Below, one piece after another: positions 29,518 through 38,575 of a stretch of 64,000 nucleotides of DNA (position 1 is its first letter; the number at the start of each line of letters is the position of its first letter). The notes below the pieces were generated by a model that saw only the letters and a list, made by a program, of their open reading frames with translations, ran no database searches and had not been told where the DNA came from. A program made the position numbers and the translations under genes. The stretch comes from a bacterium (GTDB lineage: Bacteria; JACRDZ01; JAQUKH01): positions 25,009-89,008 of the forward strand of contig JAQUKH010000007.1 in NCBI GenBank assembly GCA_028719205.1. Direction: 5' to 3'.

Positions 29518-30650
29518 AATAATTCCTTATACAACATTATATTTTCTTCAAGCATTTTGCTTTTATCATATTTCCGAACGGATTGTTTTGCTTTTTCTCC
29601 CATCGATCCGGCCTTGTTGTGATCATTAAGTAAATAGACCACTTTTTCCGCCATTTGCTTTATGTTTTTTGGTTCGCATAAAAAACCATTTTCCCCGTCA
29701 ATAACAATGTCTTTATTTCCGTCAATTTTATTTATGACCACAGGTTTTCCGGCAGCCATAGCCTCAAGGACAGTCAAAGGCAATCCTTCCCATAAAGAAG
29801 TTAACACGAAAACGTCCATAATAGAAAGCAGTTCAGGCAGATCTCTTCTCCAGCCTAAAAGACGGACATTTTTTTCTAGCTTATATCTTTTAACCAGGAA
29901 CTCAACTTCATCTCTCAATATGCCGTCCCCGGCCAGAATAAACTGGGATTTTTGGTGATTTTCCAGGATCATATTTGCCATTTTAATAAAATCCCCCGGG
30001 GCTTTCTGGGGCTTTAAACAGGCAACCATCCCGACAATGGGAATATTTGGATCAAGCCCAAGTTCTTTGATCTTAATACTTCTATCAATATTTATATTTT
30101 GCAATAAATTAACATCAACCCCATTATAAATTACTTTATATTGTTCTTTTACCCCGATGTTCTCCTTTAATCCCTTTTCCATAACATCGTAGGAAACCGC
30201 GATCAATCTGTCTGTGAAATTTGCCGTTAATTTTTCTAATATAATAAAAAGCTTTCTGGTTAAATAGCCCTGATAATCATTAAAGGCAAATCCGTGGATA
30301 GTATGAACAATAACAGGAACTTTATTGGATCTTGCGGCAAACCTGCCGAGAATTCCGGCTTTTGAGCTATGGGTATGGACAATATCAGGCTTTTCTTCTT
30401 TAATAATATTCTTAATTTTATTAAAACATTTAAGATCTTTTAACGGAGTGATCTTTCTGTCCAGCTCCGGCAGGAAATAGATCTTAAGCTTTTCGATCTT
30501 TTTCGCGTCGGGGACCAGAACTCCTTCGTCATTAGTTATCAGAACAACCTCGTTCTTTTCTGAAATTAATTTACGGCAGAGGTCCAGCACGATCGCCTGA
30601 GCCCCGCCTAATTCCAATTTAGTGATTATCTGAATTATTTTATTCGGCAT
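29514..30650 (-). CDS. Glycosyltransferase family 4 (GT-B fold)
   Basis: The 378-residue enzyme starts KIIQIITKLELGGAQAIVLDL and has the GT4 donor-binding region GWRRDLPELLSIMDVFVLTSLWEGLPLTVLEAMAAGKPVV-type sequence (about 265-305), with the conserved EX7E pair. It would add a sugar from a nucleotide donor to a lipid-linked glycan on the cytoplasmic face. It overlaps neighbours on both sides by 4-11 nt. Confidence 0.93.
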   Translation of the reverse strand: MPNKIIQIITKLELGGAQAIVLDLCRKLISEKNEVVLITNDEGVLVPDAKKIEKLKIYFLPELDRKITPLKDLKCFNKIKNIIKEEKPDIVHTHSSKAGILGRFAARSNKVPVIVHTIHGFAFNDYQGYLTRKLFIILEKLTANFTDRLIAVSYDVMEKGLKENIGVKEQYKVIYNGVDVNLLQNINIDRSIKIKELGLDPNIPIVGMVACLKPQKAPGDFIKMANMILENHQKSQFILAGDGILRDEVEFLVKRYKLEKNVRLLGWRRDLPELLSIMDVFVLTSLWEGLPLTVLEAMAAGKPVVINKIDGNKDIVIDGENGFLCEPKNIKQMAEKVVYLLNDHNKAGSMGEKAKQSVRKYDKSKMLEENIMLYKELL

Positions 30651-31929
30651 TTAATTTTTCCGCTATATCCGTTCCCGCTATAAGGGCATCGTTCATTGAG
30701 GAATAATCAAAACTTCCATATCTTCCGCGGGAATAGATCCCCTGTTTTTCGAGATATTCAAGAATATCTCTCAAGTAGTTTTTTCTCGCGGAATTATATA
30801 TTACATACGCGTATTTAATATCTAATGTTTTTATAGTGTTAATATCGTTTTTATCAGATATTACTTTAAGTTCGATAAGCCGCTTTATAGTATCTTCCAA
30901 AACATGTTTTTTATTGATCTTTTTGCCGGAAGAATATGATATTTCAATATAGATCGAACTCTTGCCCGCGGGAGCAGCATTACCTGAAAAATTCGAGATA
31001 ACTCCATAACGGTAAAACGGATATTTTTTCTCCGGGAAATATATCCAATGGATGTTCGGATCCAGCTGTATGTTCAAACCAAGGTTAATATTAAATACGG
31101 AACAACATGATAATCCCTTGCTTTTAGTTTTTATTTCAGCAGGAATATCCTTTATTATTTTTATAAGTTCAGGAAGCGGCATCGTTGAAACTATATTTGA
31201 ATATGAAATTTCTTTTTTTGACCTGAACCTTACCGTCTTCTTCTTTAAAGATATTTCAACCGCCTCTTCATTCAAATGAAGATTTTTCACCCTGTTCTTC
31301 AGGGCCCTGGGTAATGAAAATATACCGCCTTTTTCGGGATACCAGAATTCCGCGTTATAACCATATTTGTCTTTCTTCTTACCCAGCACACCTTCAACCA
31401 CATCATCAAGTTCAGGCTGCGGAATGAATTTCTCCACCCAATCTAACGTTATCCTTGATAGAGGAACCCGCCACATCTTTTCATTATACGGCCTTAAAAA
31501 ATATTTTGTTAACCCTTTTCCGAATCTGCTGTTTAACCAGCTTGAAAAATTATTAGCATCTTTATTTTTATTATAACCCCGTGCGAAGATAAAATCGCCC
31601 AGGCATTCTTTGGCTATCGAAGCAGGCAATAAACCGAAATTAGCCTGAAAAGGGAAAGGTATAAGCTGATCTTTCAAATATACCCATGACTTTCTTGAGT
31701 GACATTTTATATTATTACCCAGTAAGTCAAAAACCAATTTTTTTATTCCAGGATCTTTTAAAAAAAGAAGATGCCCCGTATAGTCAAAGCTGAAACCGTT
31801 AACTATGTGCGACCTGCACAGCCCCCCTGCCTCATCCTCTTTTTCAAAAATTTGATAATCTCTTTTTAAATGATACGCGGTACTTAACCCTGTAAGCCCC
31901 GCGCCTAAAATTACAACCGGTTCTTTCAC
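30640..31929 (-). CDS. FAD-dependent amine-oxidase/UGM-like flavoprotein
   Basis: From the GTG start at 31929 the protein is 429 residues and opens with the dinucleotide loop VILGAGLTGLSTAYHL. It then shows FEKEDEAGGLCRS and GHLLF, a pattern shared by UDP-galactopyranose mutases and protoporphyrinogen-oxidase-like proteins of sugar clusters. I chose the GTG because it forms a GTGA overlap with the preceding stop and has an AGGG ribosome site; a longer frame to 31968 would overlap the neighbour by 43 nt. It may convert a nucleotide sugar. Confidence 0.82.
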   Translation of the reverse strand: MKEPVVILGAGLTGLSTAYHLKRDYQIFEKEDEAGGLCRSHIVNGFSFDYTGHLLFLKDPGIKKLVFDLLGNNIKCHSRKSWVYLKDQLIPFPFQANFGLLPASIAKECLGDFIFARGYNKNKDANNFSSWLNSRFGKGLTKYFLRPYNEKMWRVPLSRITLDWVEKFIPQPELDDVVEGVLGKKKDKYGYNAEFWYPEKGGIFSLPRALKNRVKNLHLNEEAVEISLKKKTVRFRSKKEISYSNIVSTMPLPELIKIIKDIPAEIKTKSKGLSCCSVFNINLGLNIQLDPNIHWIYFPEKKYPFYRYGVISNFSGNAAPAGKSSIYIEISYSSGKKINKKHVLEDTIKRLIELKVISDKNDINTIKTLDIKYAYVIYNSARKNYLRDILEYLEKQGIYSRGRYGSFDYSSMNDALIAGTDIAEKLNAE

Positions 31930-32948
31930 TTTAAATCCCTCGCCATTTTGATCTTTCCCAGCCTCCACCCGAAAATCGCCGCCATAATAATGATCAAACA
32001 GTATGTAAATACAGCCCCGTAAAAATTGACCTGCGTTGCAATATAAGAAGCCTGTCCCAATATGACCGATAAAAGATATATAATAATGACCACAAACTGG
32101 GTATCAATGCCCAATGCCGCCAATCTCAAGGCAAAATGGTCCGGGCTGCCCATAAACGGATTTTTTTTCTGTTTTAATCTGATGATCGAAACCAGGAGCG
32201 TATCATAAATAGGAATTCCCAGGATCAGGACCGGGCTTAAAAGCGCGATATTATTTACCGCGGTATAACTTTCACCAATGGCTATCGCGGCAAGCACAAA
32301 ACCCAAAAATTGGCTTCCCGCGTCTCCCATATAGATCGACGCGGGCTTGAAATTATAAGGTATAAATCCGATGACAGCGCCTGAAAGCGCGGCGGAAAAA
32401 AGTATTATGAATACCTGGTTTGAAGGAAGAGCGACAAATAAAAATGTTATACCCGCGATAAATGCAACTCCTGCGGATAATCCGTCCATAATGTCAATAA
32501 GATTAAAAGCATTGGTTATCCCGACAATCCATAAAAGCGTAAGTAAAATATTCACTGATTTAGGCAGAAAATAGATCTTGAGCCTCAGGTCAAAATAAAT
32601 AAGGACGCCCGCGGCAATAAACTGGAAGATAAATTTTGATAAAGGTTTGAATTTGTAAATATCATCCAAAAATCCCACCAGGCATATTATTGTGCCGCCA
32701 ATGATTATGCTTATAATATCAGGATTAAACTCCAGCGGCGATAATATTATGACCAGTACTATAACTATAATGAATGAAAAATAAATAGCCAGCCCGCCCA
32801 GGTATGGCACAGGCTTATTCTGATTTTTCAGATTAGTTGACGGCTTGTCCAGGATTTCCAGCCGCAGGGCCAAATACCTGAAAAATGGCGTAAGCCCTAA
32901 AGACAATATAAATGAACCTGTAAATATACAAAAATAGATTAAATACAT
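31926..32948 (-). CDS. WecA/MraY-family undecaprenyl-phosphate sugar-1-phosphate transferase
   Basis: The 340-residue polytopic protein (about ten membrane helices) has the family motifs CLVGFLDDIYKFKPL, NAFNLIDIMDGLSAG, YMGDAGSQFLGF and SPDHFALRL. Such enzymes start glycan synthesis by moving HexNAc-1-P from UDP-sugar onto undecaprenyl phosphate. It is the likely initiating enzyme of the polysaccharide operon. MraY itself is normally beside mur genes, so a WecA/TagO-like role fits better. Confidence 0.92.
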   Translation of the reverse strand: MYLIYFCIFTGSFILSLGLTPFFRYLALRLEILDKPSTNLKNQNKPVPYLGGLAIYFSFIIVIVLVIILSPLEFNPDIISIIIGGTIICLVGFLDDIYKFKPLSKFIFQFIAAGVLIYFDLRLKIYFLPKSVNILLTLLWIVGITNAFNLIDIMDGLSAGVAFIAGITFLFVALPSNQVFIILFSAALSGAVIGFIPYNFKPASIYMGDAGSQFLGFVLAAIAIGESYTAVNNIALLSPVLILGIPIYDTLLVSIIRLKQKKNPFMGSPDHFALRLAALGIDTQFVVIIIYLLSVILGQASYIATQVNFYGAVFTYCLIIIMAAIFGWRLGKIKMARDLK

Positions 32949-32952
32949 GATT

Positions 32953-33927
32953 TTAAATAATATATTTCCTTATAATTTTGTCCGGTGTTGACCTTCCCGC
33001 CTGAATTACAGCCCGTTTTTTCCACGCGCTCTTAAATAAAGTAATTTCATTAAATACCCCAGCAGGATCCCGAATAAATAAAATCACAAAAAACAGGTCT
33101 ATTATACTTCTGGTTAAAAAAAATGGGAAATATAATATTAAATGTACCATTGAAATATTTTTAATTATCATCAGATACCTGTTAAAAATAATTTTCAGCT
33201 GTATATTTTTAGGACGTCCCAATATCTGGAACCGCTGATTCTTATTTTGCGTGCCTCCGCGATAATGATATACTACCGCGCCCGGATCAAAAAAAGCTTT
33301 CCACCCCTTAAGCTGCGCGCGCCAGCCTAAGTCCAGATCTTCATAGAACGCAAAAAAATTCTCATCAAAATATTCATCTTTTATCCTGATATCCTCAAGC
33401 ATCTCCCTTCTATAACACGCTGCCGCACCGCAAACCGAAAAAGACCTGTTTTTTTTGTCATACTGGCCCTGGTCTTTCTTATTGTATCCTCTTTCAACAG
33501 GTTTACACCACTTATTCATAAATTGACCGGTAGAATCAATTGTCATGCCGTCCATCCGGAAGATCTTGCCTGAAACCATTCCCGCGGGTTTATTCAGATA
33601 AAAAGTTCCGGCGATATTTTTAACAAAATCTTTATCAAGTGTAACATCCTGATTTAATAAAATAATAATTCCGCCGCTGCTCTTTTTTATCCCTTGATTA
33701 GCCGCCGCGCAAAAACCCTTATTCACATTATTTTGTATGAGAATGACTTCCCGAGGAAGATTAACCAAAGAATTATCCTGAGACGCGTTATCCACCAATA
33801 TTATTTCAATTTTCCCATAACTCTGAGCTTTAACAGATCCAATACATGCGGGAAGAAATCTTTCGCCATTCCAATTGATTATAATAATTGAAATTAATTT
33901 TTCAAGATCAGTTTTCTTTTCTTCCAT
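32953..33927 (-). CDS. Glycosyltransferase family 2 (rhamnosyltransferase-like)
   Basis: The 324-residue enzyme has the GT-A start ISIIIINWNGERFLPACIGSV, donor motif LLNQDVTLD and the ending motif FDENFFAFYEDLDLGWRAQLKGW. These are typical of WbbL/RfbF-like transferases. A hydrophobic helix near the C-terminus suggests membrane association. It is paralogous to the preceding gene and overlaps it by 34 nt. Confidence 0.9.
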   Translation of the reverse strand: MEEKKTDLEKLISIIIINWNGERFLPACIGSVKAQSYGKIEIILVDNASQDNSLVNLPREVILIQNNVNKGFCAAANQGIKKSSGGIIILLNQDVTLDKDFVKNIAGTFYLNKPAGMVSGKIFRMDGMTIDSTGQFMNKWCKPVERGYNKKDQGQYDKKNRSFSVCGAAACYRREMLEDIRIKDEYFDENFFAFYEDLDLGWRAQLKGWKAFFDPGAVVYHYRGGTQNKNQRFQILGRPKNIQLKIIFNRYLMIIKNISMVHLILYFPFFLTRSIIDLFFVILFIRDPAGVFNEITLFKSAWKKRAVIQAGRSTPDKIIRKYII

Positions 33928-34859
33928 GCTTTATTAATAAGGTTTGAATTTTTATATTTACTATTAAAAACATATTTGTTTTTAAATAATAAATAAATAA
34001 ACCTGAACAGGTCATATAAAATAAAAAGATATAAATATTTTATAAAATGCGCCGTAGTTTCATTTTTAATCATCATAAGATACCTGTTGCGAAAACTGAG
34101 ATATTGCATCCATTCAGAATTAACGCTGCTCCCGCCCCTGAAATGAACCGCTTTGGCTTCCGGACAGTATACCGCTTTCCAGCCGAAAATATTCGCGCGC
34201 CACGCGAGATCCACATCTTCAACATAAGCAAAGAAATCCTCATCAAAATATTCACCTTCAATTTTTATCTCTTCCAGCATCTCCCGCAGGTAAAACCCCG
34301 CCGCCGCGCAAGGCCCAATCAATCTCTCGCTCTTTGCTTGTGACTTGTTACTTACAACTTGTGACTTCTTATCTCCCTGCCCCATGCTCCCTGCCCCATG
34401 CTCTATGCCTTTTTCTTCCTCCCCCTGCCCTATATCATAAAATCTGCGTGAATTGCTTAAATAAAGCCCCTGCGAATCGATTACGCCGGAGGGACTGCCC
34501 GCCTGGGCGGGCCTTACCAATTTACCCGAGACCATGCCTGTATCTTCATTTTCAGTGATTTTCTCTTTGACTTTTTTTAAATAATCCGGGCCTAAAATAA
34601 CATCAGGATTCAAGGTTAAAACATATTCCCCTCTAGACGCTTTGATCCCCTGATTATTCGCCGCGGCAAACCCCATGTTAACTGAATTTTCAATAAATAT
34701 ATCACTCTCAAATAAACTTATGATCTCTTTTGTCGAGTCTTTTGAATTATTATCAACTATGATCAATTCCAGATCAGTCTCAGTTTGCTCCTTAACTGAT
34801 CTTAAGCATGAGAATAAATATTCCGCTGAATTCCAGGTTACAACGATTATAGAGATCAT
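33894..34859 (-). CDS. Glycosyltransferase family 2 with in-frame repeat insertions
   Basis: This 321-residue paralogue has ISIIVVTWNSAEYLFSCLRSV, TLNPDVILG and FDEDFFAYVEDVDLAWRANIFGW. Compared with its neighbour it carries two extra segments. One is about 25-30 residues, from near EEKGIEHGAGSMGQG through KKSQVVSNKSQAK. The other is a short RPAQAGSPSG segment. Both are encoded by repeat-type DNA (34327-34425 and the 7-bp-arm palindrome at 34497-34512). The frame stays open and the catalytic motifs are intact, so the enzyme may still work. It overlaps the GT-C gene by 4 nt. Confidence 0.88.
   Translation of the reverse strand: MISIIVVTWNSAEYLFSCLRSVKEQTETDLELIIVDNNSKDSTKEIISLFESDIFIENSVNMGFAAANNQGIKASRGEYVLTLNPDVILGPDYLKKVKEKITENEDTGMVSGKLVRPAQAGSPSGVIDSQGLYLSNSRRFYDIGQGEEEKGIEHGAGSMGQGDKKSQVVSNKSQAKSERLIGPCAAAGFYLREMLEEIKIEGEYFDEDFFAYVEDVDLAWRANIFGWKAVYCPEAKAVHFRGGSSVNSEWMQYLSFRNRYLMMIKNETTAHFIKYLYLFILYDLFRFIYLLFKNKYVFNSKYKNSNLINKAWKKRKLILKN
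34327..34425. repeat. Dispersed repeat inserted in frame in a glycosyltransferase gene
   Basis: On the minus strand this segment consists of GCATAGAGCATGGGGCAGGG-type units and AGTCACAAG-type units. Both unit types recur in the intergenic array at 59304-59436. It is absent from the neighbouring paralogue. Confidence 0.7.
34497..34512. repeat. GC-rich palindrome inside a glycosyltransferase gene
   Basis: GCCCGCC-TG-GGCGGGC forms a 7-bp hairpin within otherwise AT-rich coding sequence. It coincides with extra residues (RPAQAGS) not found in the paralogue. Confidence 0.65.
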
Positions 34860-36193
34860 ATAAACGCTCCGGCAAAACCCGGTTTGATATAAGCATTAAC
34901 AATAAATATATTTAAATATACAAAAATAATTATCAAAATGAAAATAATAAGCGTTTTTGCTTTCTCCCCTATTAATAATTGATATTTCTCTTTGATCAGG
35001 GAATATATATAATAATATCCCATAGCTGTTAAAATAGCAAATGGAACGATAACCGTATGCATATGCCTTCCCTGATAATCATCACCATACATATTGTATC
35101 TGATATTTGATATCAAACTTAATAAAATTCCTAAAAACATAATACAGGTATAAATTCGTATTTTTGGATATTTATCCGCGATAGGCGGCTTTTTTTTAAT
35201 AATATAATTCATCGCGGTAAAAAATCCAATTCCATAAAATATAATATAAAACATATAAATGATCTTACCCATAACAATATTCATCCAGCCAAAAAGCCCA
35301 AAAAAAGAAAGAAGCATCATAACCGCAAATGGCTTGATAAAATATGAGGATAAAAGCCCCCTTTTCAGCACAAATTTTCCGCCTAAGGCATAGTCAGATA
35401 TCAAATAGTTCCTAAGGTAGTACCAGCCGGATATTATTACAATAATAATTAAAATAATTAATACGTTTTTTAAATATTCTATTTTATTTTCTTGTATTAT
35501 ATATAATACAAGGATCGCGAATGGGATTACGAACAATACCGTGAATTTTGTAATAGCGGCCAGCCCCAGGAATATTCCTGTCACAATAATATCCTTTTTA
35601 TCAGGATGATCATCTTTTGCCATTTTTATTAAAAGCCATAAAATAACAGAGGAAACAAAATTCGCTAGATTATCGCAATTTAAAACACTGCTGATATAGA
35701 TAAATTGAGGGATAAAGGCGATCAGCATTGTTGACATTATTGTTAAAGTATTTTTTTCCTCAAATAATTCGTTTGCTGTCTTCCACCCGAAAACAATTGT
35801 CCCCATTCCCAGTAATATAGAAAATAGCCTGACAATATAAAACGGAAAATGATCCCGCAGGTTTTCATCCTTATGAAAATACCTGTTTTTATTTATCAAC
35901 CCGAATTTTTCATTATACGTATATTCTATCGCGTGGTCATAAGCCTGAAACGGCGCGTAAATTATCGCGCTTAAAAAATAATAAAGCGGCGGGTGTATGG
36001 CTGTTCTTGGCGCGTCCGGTATTTTTTCATCCAGCAGAGGAAGACGGTGATATTTTATTAAATATTTCACGTGCAAAAAATGGTCAGGTTCGTCAGGCGC
36101 TTCAAATATAGGTACATTTATTGTATAATTTATCGCCAGGATAAAATATAACGCCAGAATTAAAAATAACCACTTATTTTTCTCAATAAACAT
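34856..36193 (-). CDS. GT-C (PMT/ArnT-like) lipid-linked sugar transferase
   Basis: The 445-residue protein has about ten membrane helices and a first periplasmic loop with APDEPDHFLHVKYL and HPPLYYFLSA. The acidic/His pattern is typical of dolichyl-phosphate-mannose and ArnT-type enzymes. It would transfer a sugar from polyprenyl phosphate on the periplasmic face, perhaps decorating the exported glycan. It overlaps neighbouring genes by 4 and 11 nt. Confidence 0.82.
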   Translation of the reverse strand: MFIEKNKWLFLILALYFILAINYTINVPIFEAPDEPDHFLHVKYLIKYHRLPLLDEKIPDAPRTAIHPPLYYFLSAIIYAPFQAYDHAIEYTYNEKFGLINKNRYFHKDENLRDHFPFYIVRLFSILLGMGTIVFGWKTANELFEEKNTLTIMSTMLIAFIPQFIYISSVLNCDNLANFVSSVILWLLIKMAKDDHPDKKDIIVTGIFLGLAAITKFTVLFVIPFAILVLYIIQENKIEYLKNVLIILIIIVIISGWYYLRNYLISDYALGGKFVLKRGLLSSYFIKPFAVMMLLSFFGLFGWMNIVMGKIIYMFYIIFYGIGFFTAMNYIIKKKPPIADKYPKIRIYTCIMFLGILLSLISNIRYNMYGDDYQGRHMHTVIVPFAILTAMGYYYIYSLIKEKYQLLIGEKAKTLIIFILIIIFVYLNIFIVNAYIKPGFAGAFI

Positions 36194-37112
36194 TTTTTAT
36201 AAATCTCCAGCGCGCGAAAATATTGGCCTTCCAAACCTTCCGTTTATTTATCGCAAAAGGATACAGCAATATCTGAAGGATATTAACGATCATGAAATTT
36301 GAAATAATAATTGACCGCGCTAAAAAGTAATCTTTTTGAGGAAGATTTTTTTTAAAATATTTTAACAAACTCGTATAAAATAAAACAATTTTTTCTCCCG
36401 TATCAATATTTAAAAAACTTTGTCCCCCATAATGCGTTATCTCGGCCTCCGGCAGATAATACAATTTCCAGCCGGCTTTTTTCATTCTGTAACACCAATC
36501 AACATCTTCATACCATATGAAATATTCCTCGTCAAACCCGCCTATTTTTTTATAAACTTCTCTTTTAACTAAAATACAGGCACCAGGGATCTGATCAACC
36601 TCATGCAAATTATTAATATCCTGATATTCAAAATAGCGCGATGAAATACCCTCAAAATGCCTGAAAATTTTATATAATACGGATTTGAATAATAATATCT
36701 GCATCAGCGAAGGGAATTTCCTGTAAAAACCTTTCATTTGGACAGTGCCGTCAGGGTTTAAAAGTTTTGCCCCGGCCGCGCCCGCGCTTTCATTTTTTTC
36801 AAGAAAATCCAGCATCTTTTCCAGTGACCCTTTTTTGATCACTATATCCGGATTTAATATAAGAATATACTCGCCTTCACAAACCGCCATCGCCTGGTTA
36901 TTTGCTTTGCCAAAACCGGCATTATATTCATTTTTTATTTTTTTTACCCGCGGAAAACATTTTTCGAGCATTTCGATACTTCCATCATTTGAATTATTAT
37001 CAACAACAATAACCTCATAATCGTTCCCTGAATAATTTTGAAATATCGATTCAAGGCAATTTTTTAATAATTCTTTTGTATTCCAATTTACTATACTTAT
37101 TGTTAATCTCAT
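36183..37112 (-). CDS. Glycosyltransferase family 2
   Basis: The 309-residue enzyme starts LTISIVNWNTKELLKNCLESIF and has the donor site ILNPDIVIKKGSLEKML, acceptor motif DEEYFIWYEDVDWCYRMKKAGW and a C-terminal hydrophobic stretch. It belongs to the same rhamnosyltransferase-like subgroup as the two other GT2 genes here. It lies 2 nt after the flippase gene. Confidence 0.92.
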   Translation of the reverse strand: MRLTISIVNWNTKELLKNCLESIFQNYSGNDYEVIVVDNNSNDGSIEMLEKCFPRVKKIKNEYNAGFGKANNQAMAVCEGEYILILNPDIVIKKGSLEKMLDFLEKNESAGAAGAKLLNPDGTVQMKGFYRKFPSLMQILLFKSVLYKIFRHFEGISSRYFEYQDINNLHEVDQIPGACILVKREVYKKIGGFDEEYFIWYEDVDWCYRMKKAGWKLYYLPEAEITHYGGQSFLNIDTGEKIVLFYTSLLKYFKKNLPQKDYFLARSIIISNFMIVNILQILLYPFAINKRKVWKANIFARWRFIKNVY

Positions 37113-37114
37113 TT

Positions 37115-38572
37115 TTAATTTACTTTCATGAATAAATTTCTTATCGACGCTTTTTCGTCATTAGAAATTATTTTCATCCGTAATAATAGCCATCCATAGA
37201 ATGCAAAGGAGGCAATTATGATTAAGATCAGGATATAAATATTGGAAATAAGGCCTTTTGATATTAAAATAATAATTCCCATTAATAAAACAGCTGTGAC
37301 AGGTTTAACAAATATCTCCCTGAAAGAAGGAAATTCAAATAATATTTTTTTCAAAAAATAAATATTTATGGCCATTCCGGTAATTTCAGTTAATAAAGTA
37401 ACCATGCCCGCGCCCATAAAACTATATTTAGGAATAAATATAACATTTAAAAGAAGATTTAAAAAAGTATTGGCCGTTGAGAAATAAATAAAAGACCTGA
37501 GGTACGTTGAATTATAAATAATATTTCCCGCTGAAGCATTAATAAAAATAAACAGTAACGCCCAGATCAGAACGACAAATACCGGGCCTGAAACCAGATA
37601 ATTTTCACCAAGCAAATATTCAATGATCTGTTTATTTAAAATTGTGCAGGACATTACGATCGGGAATACAATAATAGTAAGGATTTTCAACGCCCATTTA
37701 TAACTTTCTGACAGGGCTTTTTTTGAAAGAATAGAAAACGAGGAAACAACAGGGAACAATACCGCGGAAAACGTGACAGGGATAAACATTAATATTTCTA
37801 TTAATTTGTAAGGGGCATTATAATAGCCAACCGTAAGCTCATCCTTAAAAACTGAAAGCATTACAGTGTCCATTTTAAAATAAACAATTGATAAGATCGT
37901 AAGAAAAGCGAAAGGAAAAACCTGTTTTATCAAATGCTGCAAAAAAATAAATTCTACTTTGCGTTCCAGAAAAGTAAAATTTTTTAAAATTACAAATAAA
38001 GTTATTATTAAAAACAGCCAATTTACTGAAGCTATTCCGAGGAACAGGCCTTTCAATCCATATCCTGAAACTAATATTAATATTCCGAATATCGAATTTA
38101 TCAGAGAATATAACGCGTTAAGCCTTGAAAGCATATCTATTCTTTGATAAACAAAAAAGAACGCGTTAAGGGTATTTCTTAACGAATCAGCTATCAAACC
38201 GATCCCCGCGATCATTAAAATAATTCTAACATCTAAGGAATAATTCAGAAAATACGCGAGAAAATATAATCCCGCGTAGGACAAAATAACAAAAAATATT
38301 TTCAGGAATAAAACATGGGTAAGATATTTAGACGAAAGGCTTTTGTCCTGTGAAACATCCCGGACTATTAAAGTGTAAAAACCAAAATCTGAAATGACAG
38401 TAAAAATAGAAATAAGGGATAGGACCAGCGCGTATATACCGAACTCTTTTACCCCTAAAGAACGTACGGCAAAAACAATAAAAACTAATGTAAATAATTT
38501 GCTTAAAATAGAAGAACAGATCAAAAAAAAAGTATTTTTCAGGACACGCGAAAAATCAAATTTTATCTCCAC
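37115..38572 (-). CDS. Oligosaccharide flippase (Wzx/MATE-like)
   Basis: The 485-residue protein has about 14 membrane helices and the Wzx-type N-terminus (FFLICSSILSKLFTLVFIVF, SLGVKEFGIYALVLSL). It would move undecaprenyl-diphosphate-linked glycan units across the inner membrane. No Wzy polymerase is recognisable in the operon, so polymerisation may occur elsewhere or not at all. A 3-nt gap separates it from the carboxyltransferase-BCCP gene. Confidence 0.92.
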   Translation of the reverse strand: MEIKFDFSRVLKNTFFLICSSILSKLFTLVFIVFAVRSLGVKEFGIYALVLSLISIFTVISDFGFYTLIVRDVSQDKSLSSKYLTHVLFLKIFFVILSYAGLYFLAYFLNYSLDVRIILMIAGIGLIADSLRNTLNAFFFVYQRIDMLSRLNALYSLINSIFGILILVSGYGLKGLFLGIASVNWLFLIITLFVILKNFTFLERKVEFIFLQHLIKQVFPFAFLTILSIVYFKMDTVMLSVFKDELTVGYYNAPYKLIEILMFIPVTFSAVLFPVVSSFSILSKKALSESYKWALKILTIIVFPIVMSCTILNKQIIEYLLGENYLVSGPVFVVLIWALLFIFINASAGNIIYNSTYLRSFIYFSTANTFLNLLLNVIFIPKYSFMGAGMVTLLTEITGMAINIYFLKKILFEFPSFREIFVKPVTAVLLMGIIILISKGLISNIYILILIIIASFAFYGWLLLRMKIISNDEKASIRNLFMKVN

Positions 38573-38575
38573 TTG

